Shown: positions 11,301 through 23,565 of the stretch, piece by piece
How positions within the stretch are numbered: the stretch's first letter is position 1
Layout of the letters: each line of letters starts with the position of its first letter
Assembly (NCBI GenBank): GCA_018902385.1
Contig: JABSSW010000003.1
Coordinates: forward strand, 806,001 to 870,000
DNA length: 64,000 nt
From: Physcia stellaris
Lineage: Eukaryota; Ascomycota; Lecanoromycetes; Caliciales; Physciaceae
Direction: 5' to 3'
Program-made: the position numbers and the translations under genes
The notes under the pieces: generated by a model
Database searches by the model: none
Told to the model about the DNA's origin: nothing
The model's input: the letters and a program-made list of their open reading frames with translations, nothing else

Positions 11301-14300
11301 GGATTCCAGCAAAAATGTCTGCGACTAGATCGATGCCCTATACAACCGTCAGTGCTGTTGTAGACTAAAAACATGGATTATTGCGCAGACGCAAGTTCTG
11401 GGCATCTAAAGTTCGTTCAATTTTTTGGATGATACTCACTTTCTGGATGGACCACCGCCCGACAAAAGCGAAAAGCTCTGCTTCTGGATCCACCTCCAGA
11501 CCCGCCCACTCCTGAACTTGACATCTGAAATTGCTCCTCTCGGCCTCGAAGGCTGAGTCAATGGTTGTCAATTTTGGGGAGCCTTCTTATCCCATTCCTC
11601 TAGATCACTTGGATCCGGATTTGGCAGGCTTCCAACTTTGGTAAGACCCCAAAAGATGGGGTAACGCGCGAAAGAGCGTCTTCCATACTTGTCTGAGACC
11701 CCTACTGCGCCATAACCTTTTTGCCACACCCGAAGGTAGCTTGCACCTGCATGGAGAAGGTTGAAGACTTCCCCAAATTGCACATATTGACGGACAAGGT
11801 CCGGAGCTAAGTTGTACGTACGGCAGACTTCATCCATTTCAATTGCATTCCGAATAGCCCAAAGTCCCTGAAATTCGGCGTTGTGAAGCGACAAACAGCA
11901 TGGAATCGTCTTTGGTAGGAGGTGAAGTGGAGCCAACGCGCCATGATAATCGTTGATATGGTAAAGATCAATGGGGAAGCGTCTCATGGTTTCCGCAATG
12001 CAAGAATTCCTTGACGCCTCATTAGTAAAATGGACACAGATGTAATCGGCGCGGCTTTTAGTGAGTGATCATAACAGGTCCACCAGGTTTGGGTGCAGAC
12101 ACGCCAACCCGCTTATGATTTCTCACCAAAAACCGCATTGAGTAGAGATCGCTAAAAGAGCATGATCAATTTCGGAAGAGACGCGAGGACGTACCATGCA
12201 GAGTAGTAGATAGCGCTCTCCATGTCGTCCATTCGTCTCGGGTATGGCTCCTTTGCCGTCTGGTGTCTGAAGATATCTGCATCGAGCAAAACATACGTAA
12301 TGTTTGGTCGCACATGGTGATACTGTACAAGCACACAGTCAGCACAGATTTCTCTCCGGCTTGGGAGTGTCCAGTTTTACCTGAACTTGAATGCTATACT
12401 CCACATCAAGGATCGTGACTGTCATCGGTTTGGCACGCTGATCTGTCGGATAATCGATGCCACCCATGCAAGGGACTACCCAGACAAGGTCTTCATGTTG
12501 CAAGTGTTTGCTCATGAGCTGGGCCATCACACCAAGTCCGCCAATCTTGATTTTGATAGCCCAATCTTCTATATCATATTCCATCGTCGCTATCAGCACT
12601 GTTCGCCGGCGCTGGCTTGCAACTGTAGTCACTTGATTGATGCCAGCCTGACCTGACGAGGCGTCGTCCAAGCTCATGTTGCGCTTTTCAAAGGGTTTGG
12701 ACATTCTCTGAGAAATCCAGTGCTGGAGGTGAAGATCATGGGACCTGGCGAAGGGAAGAAATCCATGCTTCTCAGTCTGCCCTACACGGTTGAATTTGAC
12801 CGCATAGAAAGCGCGCCGATAAATCCAGACACCCGCGACAGCTGTCAATGCAGGTACCGATGCGAGGAATATGAAAAGAACGATTTGTGCTGTCCGAGAC
12901 CCAGTTGGGACTAGAAAATACCTGAGATCCGCATCGTTGATTTTGACGCGATATGCAAGATGCGGTGACGGAGGGTGCTCGTACATCCATATCACGTTCT
13001 TAAGTAAGGACACTGGAGACAAAAGGTCGAGTACAGTATCGTTGTCGACATCGCCAAATGCTCGAGTCAGGTCAGGTTTACCGGCTGGCGTTACACCCCA
13101 GACGTTCGCTTGAAACTCAGTAGGCCACTCTGCCATAAAATCATATTGCCACAAGCCATCATCGTTCTGATGCATTTGTGCGGGGAGCCCAGCGTCGTAC
13201 CCATACTCGTTGAACGACCCATGGACAAACATGTTGGGGTATCTTCGAGGACTGAGACGAGCTTCGAGATCGCCTTGCTGTATGTGATCACTGCTGCCTA
13301 TTAGTCTGCCCCAATATTGCACCATCACATGCTTTCCTGGCCATTCTTGATCTTTAGTACCACTCCATTCCTGGCTCTGGATGGTTGTGTTTCCACCCAG
13401 GTATGGCTCCCACTTTGACCATGTAGAAGCGAAGTTGGTCGAATAGCGAAACTTGTCCGCCCCAGCAGCTTTATGCGAGATGTAAAGACTGCCATCAGCG
13501 TGCTCATGGAAGAGAGTGTTTGAATAATTTCCGCTTCTCGGAAATACTATTGGATTGTCATGCTGTCCTATGCGAAAAAGAAAGCGATCCACGGACTGTG
13601 GCATGGTCAGTACTGATGCATCAATGAGGGGATAAGCAGTCGCTCACACTCGTTGAGGCAATACCGGTCTCAGTTGAGGCATTCGATATCGTTACTGAAT
13701 GCACTCCATCGGAGACGTTCACCAATTTCGCGGTGAGCTTCCAAGCTGATGAGATTTGACCAGTGATTGGCCCAGTGTGCTGGGATACGAAAGTTTTGGT
13801 GTCGTGTTCAATGCGGCATTTGACGCTGTCCTTGTCTAGAGATGCAACGGAGCCGTCTTCTGTAGTAGAAGAGGTTGAGATTGCACTTACGACGCTATTA
13901 CAGTTCATCTCGTCTGAGAAATGAAGCTCGATGAGAACGGTGTTTTGCTCATCATGGCTGGAATTGGACAGTAAGCGATAATCGTGGCCTGGAGAGAAAT
14001 ATGTGATGACTGGAGAAGGCCTCAGCCACTTCTCAATTGGAACGTAGGCCTTGTAGCCAAACGGGGTCATTGGCAACTTTGTAAGACAACCATTGAAATC
14101 AGTCGAATCATCTAGTCCTGGAAGAGAACGGTCAGTATTGGCTGACTATGAATAAAAGATGCGCATACCTAGCTTCTGAGTTGATGCAGAGAGGATAACG
14201 CTTTCGTAAGGGTACAGTAAATTCTTAACGGCGGTACCTTGATCGAACGGAGAGAGCAAAGCCGAGGTGTCGTTATCACAATCAAACTCATATTCCTTGT

Positions 14301-16529
14301 TGAGGTCCTCGTTCATATAAAGTAGCCAGATGCTTTGATTTCCCTGGCCTTGTCCGGTGAAATCTTGGTATCCTGTTTGGCATCAGCTTTATGTCCCTTT
14401 TGAAATACAGGCCTCAACTTGCCTGGCCAGCGGCTTCGGAAAACACTCCATAAGCCTGTTTCTGTCGCTGTTCCCAAAGACCCAGGCAGATAGATTGGAT
14501 AAGTCTGCTTGGATAGAGTTTTCACATAGAAACCATCATTCAAGACGGGATAACGTGCCCTCATCTCGAACATACTTTTGAGAACATTCCGGATCGGATG
14601 CGCTGGATCTCTGTGGTCCAGGCTGTTCCAGTCGTCTTTACAGCCTGAATCGTAACCACCGGGTAGCCAGGTGTTCCAATTCGTAAATTTAGCATTTCCA
14701 ACCTTATAGCAACCGTGGTCTTGCCATGCAGTAGCAGAAGACATCGCTTGTCGCCCGAAAACGTAATTATCGGCAGTGTTGTCTAGCACATAGAATGCTT
14801 GTTCTTCGCCCCATTCCAACATCGGAATTCCCGGCAGCAGCATTGTGGTGATGAAATTGGCTAAATTCTGCCTGATCGTGCCATTCATGATTGTAGGCCA
14901 CCGGAAAACGTCTTGGTTTTGAGCACCGTACATGTGCCTGGGATCAAACACGCCGGTGTTGGCGTTGATGAGGTCGTTCGTCCTTATAAAATCATTCCAT
15001 GCTTCAACCTAAAATAATGAGGATCCGGATACATCATGCTAGGCCCAATAAAACTCACAAAGTCGACAGGCGTTTCCCCGGTCGCTCCTTGGTCACCGTC
15101 CATGCTTGCGATTTGTCAGATCAATAATTCTGCTCGAGGTTTGAAGCTTACCCAAGAAATCGTGTCATTGCACGGTATGTCGAATAGTGAAAGCAAGCAG
15201 CATCGAAGGCTTGTTTACCTTCGCCGCGGATGAAAGCCGAGCTGTCAGAATTATTTGTCGTGAGCCGAACTGCTTTATCAGTGTCCTCGATTTTCATCGA
15301 CGGCTCTTTGCCTCTTCCCAGATAGACTGCCCCAAAAGCATTACCTGACACAATCTCTCCAGGAATGAAGAAGTTGTTCTTGCCCAAAGAAGCAGCGCAT
15401 TGACGAACATGGTCCGCGAATTCTCCTTGGGCGTCCACTGTGATCTGCTGACCCTTGTCCATTCGAAAGCCATCCACATCAAGCATTGCGATCTGAATGC
15501 ACGAAAAGTGTTCAATACGAGTTCGGACCGAAGGTTTCCACTCGCGAAGGCGATCTTGAACCGACGCAAATTTACTGATTTGTCTTTGCCACTGGACCGA
15601 TAAGCAATCAATGAGTATGAGGAGGTCGACGACTTACTTCAGGGTAGATGTCGAAAGCAGCTATATCCCCATATTGGTCGAAATCACTGTCTCTGCAGCC
15701 TTTAAGACCCTCCGTGCCGTTTCCTACGACAGGTTCCCCGTCTGGTTGTTGTCAGTATTGCTGATACGAATCTCCTGGAAATTTCCTTACAATCGTCCCA
15801 AAATCTTGGGTACTCGCATTCGTCAATCTCAGTATTATTGAATGTAAAGTCATGATATCTTCTGGAAGTTTTCCACAACGCATTATGTTCTCCTAGAGCG
15901 AGTGGCGTTGAGACATTTAGGTAGCCTTCGAACCCAATCAAATCTCCTAGTGTTGCCATAGTGTTATCGAGCACAACGTACATACCTCTTGAATGCATTT
16001 CGGCAATACAATCCCGCCAAGCCTGGATGACACCGAAGTGAGGGTCCAGTAGCGTAAGGTCAAGTGGACTGAAGGCGTCTGCTCCCCATGGCATATTGAT
16101 CAAAGGACTGCCAGCAAGGTAAATCCCTTTGATCCCCATTCCTGTCAAGTAGTCGAGTGTATCTTGCAGGCCTTTGATGTCGCCGCCATGTCTTAACTGG
16201 GTTCCTGTCAAGTCATGCTCCCACGCAGTACCGTTTGCGTCATCATTTGTAGGATCGCCGTTAATGAACCTGTCGAGCATAAGTGTGTAGAACGGGAACC
16301 TCCAATTCGAGGGCGAGGGGTTGTATGCTTTGAACAGTCAGCTTGCTGGTCTTTTTGTTTCTATGCCGCAAACCCTACTGTGGTTCGGCCATTCTCCCCA
16401 ATAATCAAGAGGGTCGGTAGCTGTTGAGTTCTGGTTCAGGTTCCAGGCCACTTGATCAGAATCGTAGATTAAGGGAGTCACCGAGCGAAAGGCGGTGGCT
16501 AGAACAACCGAAGTAAGAAGGCGGTGCAT
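8385..16529 (-). CDS. Cell wall alpha-1,3-glucan synthase (AGS/Mok1 family), with one frame break
   Basis: Plasma-membrane enzyme making the alpha-1,3-glucan layer of the cell wall. Thirteen exons: 16529-16379, 16327-15791, 15741-15638, 15591-15152, 15104-15059, 15008-14423, 14372-14169, 14117-13648, 13595-12381, 12322-12195, 12009-11440, 11337-9688, 9632-8385. Domain order is signal peptide, extracellular GH13 amylase-like domain (LDVDGFRMDKG holds the Asp nucleophile region), one membrane segment, cytosolic GT5 glycogen-synthase-like domain (KIGGLGVMAQ; PSRDEPFGLVAVEFG), a Ser-rich linker, then a multi-pass C-terminal domain. Intron 14373-14422 is GC-AG (GCAAGT donor). The frame is lost at about 11572-11579 (a CCCCAAAA run on the coding strand) between EEWDKKAPQ and TIDSAFEAER. 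Adding one base makes the exon sum 7350, i.e. 2449 residues, full family length. No neighbouring amylase gene, the common companion of AGS, is seen. Confidence 0.95.
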
Positions 16530-18971
16530 CTCGATTCAAGACGCCGAGCAAAGCAGAAATATGATGACTGCCGCCAGTCATGCGAACAAGCATGTAGTAT
16601 CTGGAGAACACTTTACATAGACTCGAAACAAACAGAAGTGTACTGTGCGAGCTCGCATAGGCAGAGGGAGACTCCCATGGTAAGGATCGAAGATGCAGAG
16701 CCTCATAGTTCATATGAGAGAGACTTTTATACCTTGCCATCGGCAACAGTGTTAATGATAAAATTGGAACGAGGCTAATGGGAGCACTGTTTACATGAGA
16801 CGACAAGGAGACTTGCCAGTTGGCTTAGGACGAATGATGAGCCAAGGCCGAACAGCAATGCGTCTTCAAGAAACACGCAGGCCGGCAACAACGAAAACAG
16901 TATACTTTACTCTAGACCTAAAGCAAAAGCAATATCCAAGGGTAGCTGAAATCAGACACATTCTTGCAGTGGCAAGAGGACTGTATGCAGGGCTGCTAGT
17001 AGCTTCCGCGCATCAAGATCTGACTCTCAGCTACTAGAAGCCTTATTGAATGACTCGCTGTGAGTATGAAGACCCCTCTTACCCTTGTATTCTCTTCGAT
17101 GTCATCGTGCGACAATTCTGTTTGGCTGGCACGCGGAGCGTACTAAGACCTTGTCGACCAGATTCAGCGATGCGGACACCACAGTAGGCTAGACATACCC
17201 CATCGAAGGATTGTTGACTCGTTTGTTTCAAACATGATCTTCGCCGTTGAGTGGCGTTTGCAGGTGCCGGCTATTAGCCCCTGCAATGAAATACCCCAGT
17301 CTGTGGAGTGAAGCCACAGCCGTCACTTCGGCCGAAGCATCACACACATGCATCGACCTTGAAGCATTTGCTCTGGGGACAGTATAAGGCATATGGGATC
17401 TGAAAAGCATAGAAATGAGCTTCGTCGCGCGTTCTCTGTTGTACATGCCTTTTGACATTGACCCCAAGCAATATGCGGATTTCCAACCGGAGCGCGCTCC
17501 GGTTAATCCTCAATTAGAAAGCAGGGGTGTTAGTCTAGTATGTACGTATTGTTATCCAAGTGTCTCGAATGGATCCAAACGTGCAATCCCGGTCATGCCC
17601 CTGGATGGCGAGCTCACGGCGAGACTAGCGACTGCACACAAGATTAGCACGTTGCTGTCAGCAGGCGGCAACGACGGGAGCCAGTGAAAAGGTAGACTTG
17701 GAAGCTTTGTGAGAGCGTGGACCCCCAATCAGTCGAGGCGACTACGGATGTTCCGCATTGCCGTTGGTACGAATAGCCAGAGAAGCGCGGGATGTTCAGT
17801 TCCGAGATGGTCATCTGTAGTGCTGCCGTACTTAGTTTTGATGGATTCCATTTCTAGATACTTTTGGTGTTGAAGTGTCGATTTGTTGGCAGATGGATCG
17901 TCGATGGGATCCAAATGTATTTTTGCAATGATCGACCGCGCTTTTCCCAAATGGGCTCCATCCCATCTTTAACCTACCTAATGGCAAGTGTTACCTTAAC
18001 CCTATCTTCACCATCTCAATGGCGCAAAGTATTTCGAGAGCGATAGTCCCGCCAGCTGATTATATTGTTTCGTCTTGATACCTGGGCGGAGATATGGGTA
18101 GAAGCTTGCAGCTGGACCTTCGACGCCTCCTGTTGGTCTAAGTGTGGTGTTCCGGAACCGACGCCACCAGCCTTTCGTGTTCCAGCGACCGTCGAACAGG
18201 ATTGTCTGAGGATATGTTGAGGACCATGTGCGGACTTGACACTTGAGTCCGGAGACTTCTGGCTTCGGTGATATACAATCCTGCGTTTTCGATGGATCTA
18301 GCTGCAATAATAATGCAGGCTTTCGTATCAGCCAGAAGATATGGTGCGCACGTGTGTCGGAAAATTAACATTATGCTGTGCAACGCTGCAAAAATGCAGC
18401 ACACTCGCTGGGACATGCAGGTAGCAACCCGTTTTCTCCGACAGGTCAGGTACTTACTCCACGATAATGCATGCAACACGTGTGCGTTATCCTGCGAACA
18501 ATCACGAAAGATCGATTTCCGAGCAACAATTTGAAAAATATATTCTTGCAAGAATATCAAGAGAACAGAAACACAAGAGGTTGGCGATTATAGGGAATGC
18601 GGATTCGCTATAGGAAAGAGACATCGGGCGTCGGAACATCTGCTTGAAGCCCTTGCGTTGTCGTTGAATCTGATGTTCAACGTCACGATCGATCGATCTC
18701 TGCTCGTAGGTAGAAAGGACTGTATGTGGGATTTCATTTAGTCAATCCACAAACTTCTTTCATCAACGTAGTACTACCTATCATACCATGTAAGAAAAGT
18801 GCCACGAGCAGTATTTCTTAGAGTGGTGTTCCCGTCTAGATAGGGTGATAGCATTGAGTCTCATTCCCTATAATTTGATTGACTATACATTTCTTCACCT
18901 TTACGTCGATTTATACGCAAACACTGTGGCGGTCAGCAAGAAGGAGTAGATGTTTCAGCTATTCAACGCAC
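16530..18971. other. Intergenic, upstream of the glucan synthase; possible weak gene on the minus strand
   Basis: It holds the promoter of the glucan synthase. Two minus-strand open frames (18307-18008, rich in Trp and Arg with several Cys, and 17950-17729) have protein-like composition and could be exons of one unrecognised gene. I cannot join them with convincing splice sites. No motif is recognisable on the plus strand. Confidence 0.45.
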
Positions 18972-20006
18972 CTAGGTCCCTCGATTTATTCCACTCATGT
19001 ACCCGGTCGCTAGTGCAGCATTGCCGGTCGTGCCACCGAATAGGAGTTCAATCGGCCAATTTCCCTGACGAATGAGCTCTAAGATTAGTTGGCACTGCAT
19101 TGGGCTGAACATGTAGCGACTACGAAAGCTCAGGTCGTAGTGTGCAGCAAGCAATGGTGGGACAGAAGGAACTTGTCTCGTAACGGTTACGGGTTCGTAG
19201 TAGCGATGCACTATCCATCGATTTCAGGTCAGCAATTTTTCACCGCTAAGCTTTACTTCACAGAAAGTGTTCCTTTGAGCGGACTAGAGCCATCGTATGC
19301 ATGTTTGCTGATCTCGAAAGGCAGCTCGCAAAGGGAGGTAATGGGTGAAGACATACCCCCAACAGCCTCTTGAGCCTGGTTCGTATTGAGACGGCGACGC
19401 TTCGGTGGACTGCTTCCCCCAAGCTCGGAAGTTGTAGAAGTAGCCGTTCCATGTCCAACAATCTCGTGCTGACTTCGCAAGGCCTTGCTCCGAGGACCAC
19501 GATGCATTGGCTCAATAGTCTTGGTACAATCGGCGCCCAAGGCAACGCATGCGCGGCATGGGACATTATCGTCACACTATGTCATCAGCTTAATCGGTAT
19601 GATACGTGTATCGAAGAACGCGAAAAGTAGGAAAAGAGGCAGTAAGTTCTGGTAACGAAGATGGATGATCGGGGCAAGCTCTTGATGAAACAAACAACTT
19701 GGATGCGAGACTTACCTTTGTCTTTCGCGCGTGGCACATATCACAGGCTCTAGTGACGCGTTTCGATGGCTCAAGAGGACTTTGTGAGCCGACGCCCTGA
19801 GCACCCAGAAGGGAGTAGCTCGGAGCATAAGCTACAGATCCCGGGCCAGGACTGCCATCTTTAACATTGACTTTGGAGGCCGAGATATTGATTGCGGATA
19901 CTGGATCGAGAGGTTCCGACTTTAGAGTTGGCTCAGAAGCTTTATGCTCAGGATCCGAAGCAGGAAGCACGGACTTGACGTTTGAAGCTGACATTTGATT
20001 CTCCAT
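18972..20006 (-). CDS. Small Zn2Cys6 DNA-binding protein
   Basis: Fungal-type zinc cluster protein, probably a nuclear transcriptional regulator. Exons 20006-19716, 19576-19357 and 19210-18972 give 249 residues; both introns (139 and 146 bp) are GT-AG. The zinc cluster spans the first junction and has the canonical spacing C-x2-C-x6-C-x5-C-x2-C-x6-C, starting at CDMCHARKTKC. A basic stretch (PPKRRR) follows, as expected for a nuclear signal. Nothing resembling the usual middle homology domain of about 400 residues is present. The C-terminal part (LILELIRQGNWPIELLFGG) could be a short helical activation or dimerisation element. The start ATG at 20006 is preferred; an in-frame ATG at 20105 also exists. 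Target genes are unknown. Confidence 0.78.
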
Positions 20007-22166
20007 GGGCGATGACTGTTTAGACTGCTCTGTTTGGTTAATTATGGCGACTGAAAGAAAGAAGTGTAAACAAACTTGGGCAGGGCTAGGAGTCAAGTGG
20101 ATCAAAGCCCGGTGTCAAGCCATGTCGCCCTCAGCGCCAAAGAATTGAATTGTAGGACAAGTCGCGTCGCCAGGACCCAGGAGCAGCCGCATCTCCGCTC
20201 ACAATGATATCATAAGCCTTCTCATTCCTTCATAGCGAGAACAAGAATCAAGGTACAATGGTGATACAACTCATTGTTCAATCAATTCGTGCCTCTCGCT
20301 GGCCAGATTCCGGACTCCCCTGGACACAATCACACTGTGTCAGAGTGAGATACTAATACGACCAGAAAACTTTCGCGAAACGTTAGATGAGAATTCAGAA
20401 TTGGTGTATGTTTCACTTTGCTTTTCCAAATCGGATAACCGAGCTTCACCAATCCGAAGTCATGGGAATCTTTATATGGTATCTGACCACTCAACAGTTG
20501 AAAGAGAAGCATTCTCCTAACGGCCCCAAATATGGTGCCAGCCTTCAACGACCTTGCATTTCCAAAAATCAAAGAAAGCCTTGAAAACGATAACTCTAAA
20601 GAAATATTGGATCACGAGGTAACTAATTTCACAATTCTGATGGAGCTAATGTCAATGCATGCAGGAACATTCACCAAATCCAGCCCTTGACTAAATCTAC
20701 TTTACTCATATCATGTACCGACAAACATCTACAATATGGCACCAAGACACGGTCAATAGTAGAAACATAGCATCATTCGTACTCATGCCTACCTCTAATC
20801 CCGCCAATATGATACATGGAAGATACGATTAAATCACCCTGCCTCCAATGCTTTCACTATATCAAAATCTGTGTTCATCCAGATAATATTCTGCCGGCTT
20901 ATTACAAACGTGTTCCCCTATCCAGGCCAGGCGTATCAGGTCTCAGAGGCCGAGATCGGGTCACAGCCAAGCTCTGGTCTTGGATCTGCCCCGGAGAGGC
21001 CAGTCCAATGAACGAACGCAAGCCTATGGACGCGTAGAAGAAGTGAGGAGCATCAGACAACATCTAAACTTCTCTACTAATATTCCTTATCGAGCCTTGG
21101 AGTCTCCTTTTCAACTCACGACCTTCGGGATGTAATAACGAACATCCTATGGGCAGGTACCAAGTGGTGTACTTTTCCATAGATACACCTCTACAGCCCT
21201 ACGATCACCAGACTTAGGAGGGAATCAAAAGATGATGTTACCTTCATGTCACATTCGTCTGTTCTGTGGCAAGAACCGGTACAAGTACGCGTCTTGCCAT
21301 AATGAAATAACCAGGATATCAATGACGATGCATAAGGCACAGTTGCACCAAAGCAGACCATCGGATACAGAGACCCACAATACATTGAATCGCCTCATTT
21401 CTAATTTCGCACGCCATCAGGGTTCCGTCCGCAGCCTCACTTCACTATCAAGCAAAGAGCGCCCCATCGCCCGGCGATCGGGCTTTCTGAAATACCTCAG
21501 GCGATAGTAAACCGCTCACGGAGCACTTCCCCCACCACACGGGTCTTTCCCACTCAGAGCGAATTTGGCAGTTGAACACAGTGCCGTGCAGTGTAGATAC
21601 CAGTGTGCTTCTGCACGCATTCGCCGCTTGAGGATACATTGATACGGGCCCCCTCCCTGGGAAGAAAGGGGCAAAATCTATCTGATCGTCAAGCTTTACG
21701 GTGTTTTTCCAGGTATAAAACTCGATCCACCTCCGAGTCCGAACCGGAATACTACCACTCTTTGCCGCGTTCACGATGGATCACGGTTTTATTCAACCCG
21801 GCAAGTGAATGTCTGTTGGCCTTTCTTGGACCGATTCCTGCCGAGTTCAGTATTGTTAACAGAAGCTGTTAGCATTCCATGCTCAAAACAGTATCCTACA
21901 GGATGAATTGTTAGGCCTTGGTGAGTAGATAGCCATCAGTGCGGATGGAATGCAGGCAGCAGACAAGCAGCTCTCGTTGATTAGAGCCGGCGCCAGAGCC
22001 GACCCTACTAATACATTGCGCATTTCCCTCATATCCACAATCACCTTCGGCGTGATCAAAAAGCCCGCATCCCACGTTCACCCCGGACATTTTCCGGTAA
22101 CATGAACATCTAGGTTCCTTCCAATCATCCATACCTTCTAATCAGACCGACATTGCAAGATTTTCA
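20007..22166. other. Intergenic, no supported gene
   Basis: Small open frames only. The longest with protein-like content is on the minus strand at 21774-21448, about 108 codons, Trp-rich and without a known motif. No repeats or RNA genes were recognised. Confidence 0.55.
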
Positions 22167-22646
22167 ATGTTGCGATCCACATGCCTAATCCTACTCACTC
22201 TATTGATTTCGGTCACTTGCGAAGACCAAGTGGCCTGCTTCGCAGGAGGCCCCGGAAGCCAAGTGCACCCAACGACATTCCGAGCCTGCCGCGACGTCAT
22301 CAGATGGATCGGTTTCCTGCACCAAGATGATGGACTCATCACATTCAGCCGCAGCTTCAGTGTTGGCTACAAAGTGCCTGCTCATTGGGTAGGAGGAGAC
22401 TGCGCTCTCGGTATCGACATGCGCTCCGACCATGATGTGGACACCATGTTCTTTCGCGATATCTCTATGGAGGCTTATCGCATTGCGCTGGCTTGCATCA
22501 TCCACCCGCCGCATTTGGGTGGTACGAGGCCGGTTGGGCCTAAAGGGGTGCTGAATGTGACTGTTTGGGGAATTGCTCAAAGGCCCGGAGGGATTGTGCC
22601 GCTGATTGCGCCGAAGCTCAATGAAACGCGGATTTTGCATGAGTGA
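22167..22646 (+). CDS. Small secreted protein, family not recognised
   Basis: Single exon of 159 residues. A clear signal peptide (MLRSTCLILLTLLISVTC) is followed by a mature chain of about 140 residues with four cysteines (CFAGG, RACRDV, GDCALG, ALACII). This would suit two disulphides. It is conserved-looking, with Gly/His/Trp-rich motifs such as KVPAHWVGGDCALGID. Its size and cysteine content would class it as an effector-like candidate, but no function can be read from the sequence. No intron is needed. Confidence 0.72.
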   Translation: MLRSTCLILLTLLISVTCEDQVACFAGGPGSQVHPTTFRACRDVIRWIGFLHQDDGLITFSRSFSVGYKVPAHWVGGDCALGIDMRSDHDVDTMFFRDISMEAYRIALACIIHPPHLGGTRPVGPKGVLNVTVWGIAQRPGGIVPLIAPKLNETRILHE

Positions 22647-23322
22647 TGCGCGCTGGTCGAGGTGAGAAGCTGAACAGTTGTGGAGGCGACTAGGTTTGCT
22701 GAAGGAGAATGTCAAGCGTGGGTGTTCCATGGGGGCGTTCGATCTCGTCAGTTGTCGTGAGAAGCTTATTGCATGATTAATTTCTATTGGTGAGTCCTAG
22801 CCAAGTCAAAGTCCGGCAGTCTTTTCTGATTGTATAGCCCATGGCTTAGCAACTCTTTCACTGCTTACAGACGGTCAAGACTCCCCGTACTAAGAAGTCT
22901 AATTAATTGATGAGATATTAGCTCATCTTGGAACAAACCATAAGAACAAAGTAGGATACGGATGAGTGTATTTCCCTTTTGCTGATTCTGAATTCGGGTA
23001 GTCCTCTGTCCAGGAGATACCGCACCTCATAGCGCCAGGCGATTGAATAAGCCTTTGTGAAACCCTGTGTATCAAAGTCTCTGGAGACGCAGCAAAGTAA
23101 AGTTGCCTGGTTATTTAGGGCGGAGAACGAGAGGTGGTTTTGATATATTTGGTAATGCTTTAGCTGTATTTTCAGCATTCCTCAGAATGCTTACGACTGA
23201 CAGGGGATCCTCTTCCACTTGAGAGCCAAGTCTACATTACTTTAGAGCAGTTTCACCCTGTTGTTCCTCATTTCTGCCTTCGCCCCGTGACTTAAAAGGA
23301 ACGTAATGATATATCAGCTACT
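22647..23322. other. Intergenic
   Basis: AT-rich, with only short frames and no motif recognised. Confidence 0.5.
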
Positions 23323-23565
23323 TTAGCTAAGTGCAACAGTATTGCCCTTGAAAATTTGGGAAGTCTCCAGCCACATACTTTGGGATTCTGCCCTCTTCAT
23401 GAGCTCCTTGAGGCTAGACAAAAACCCATTGACACTGCTTATCTCAAGCAGTATCCGATCGCAATCTGTGGAAACGCCTTTAATCTTGTAGACATAGTCA
23501 ATGATAGTTCCACTCAACTCAAGGATCGCAATAATGCTGCTGATGGCTCCAAGGACTTCCGCCAT
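23323..23565 (-). pseudogene. Relic of the N-terminal (Helo-like) domain of a fungal STAND/NLR protein
   Basis: An 80-codon frame starting MAEVLGAISSIIAILELSG and continuing through IDYVYKIKGVSTDC to FLSSLKELMKRAE. This matches the start of the helical N-terminal domain found on many fungal NACHT and ankyrin-repeat proteins, which are linked to non-self recognition and regulated cell death. The domain normally continues for another 60-120 residues and is followed by a nucleotide-binding domain. Here the frame stops after NTVALS, and no NACHT or repeat sequence follows on this strand. It is probably a truncated remnant. A short stand-alone domain protein is the alternative. Confidence 0.55.
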
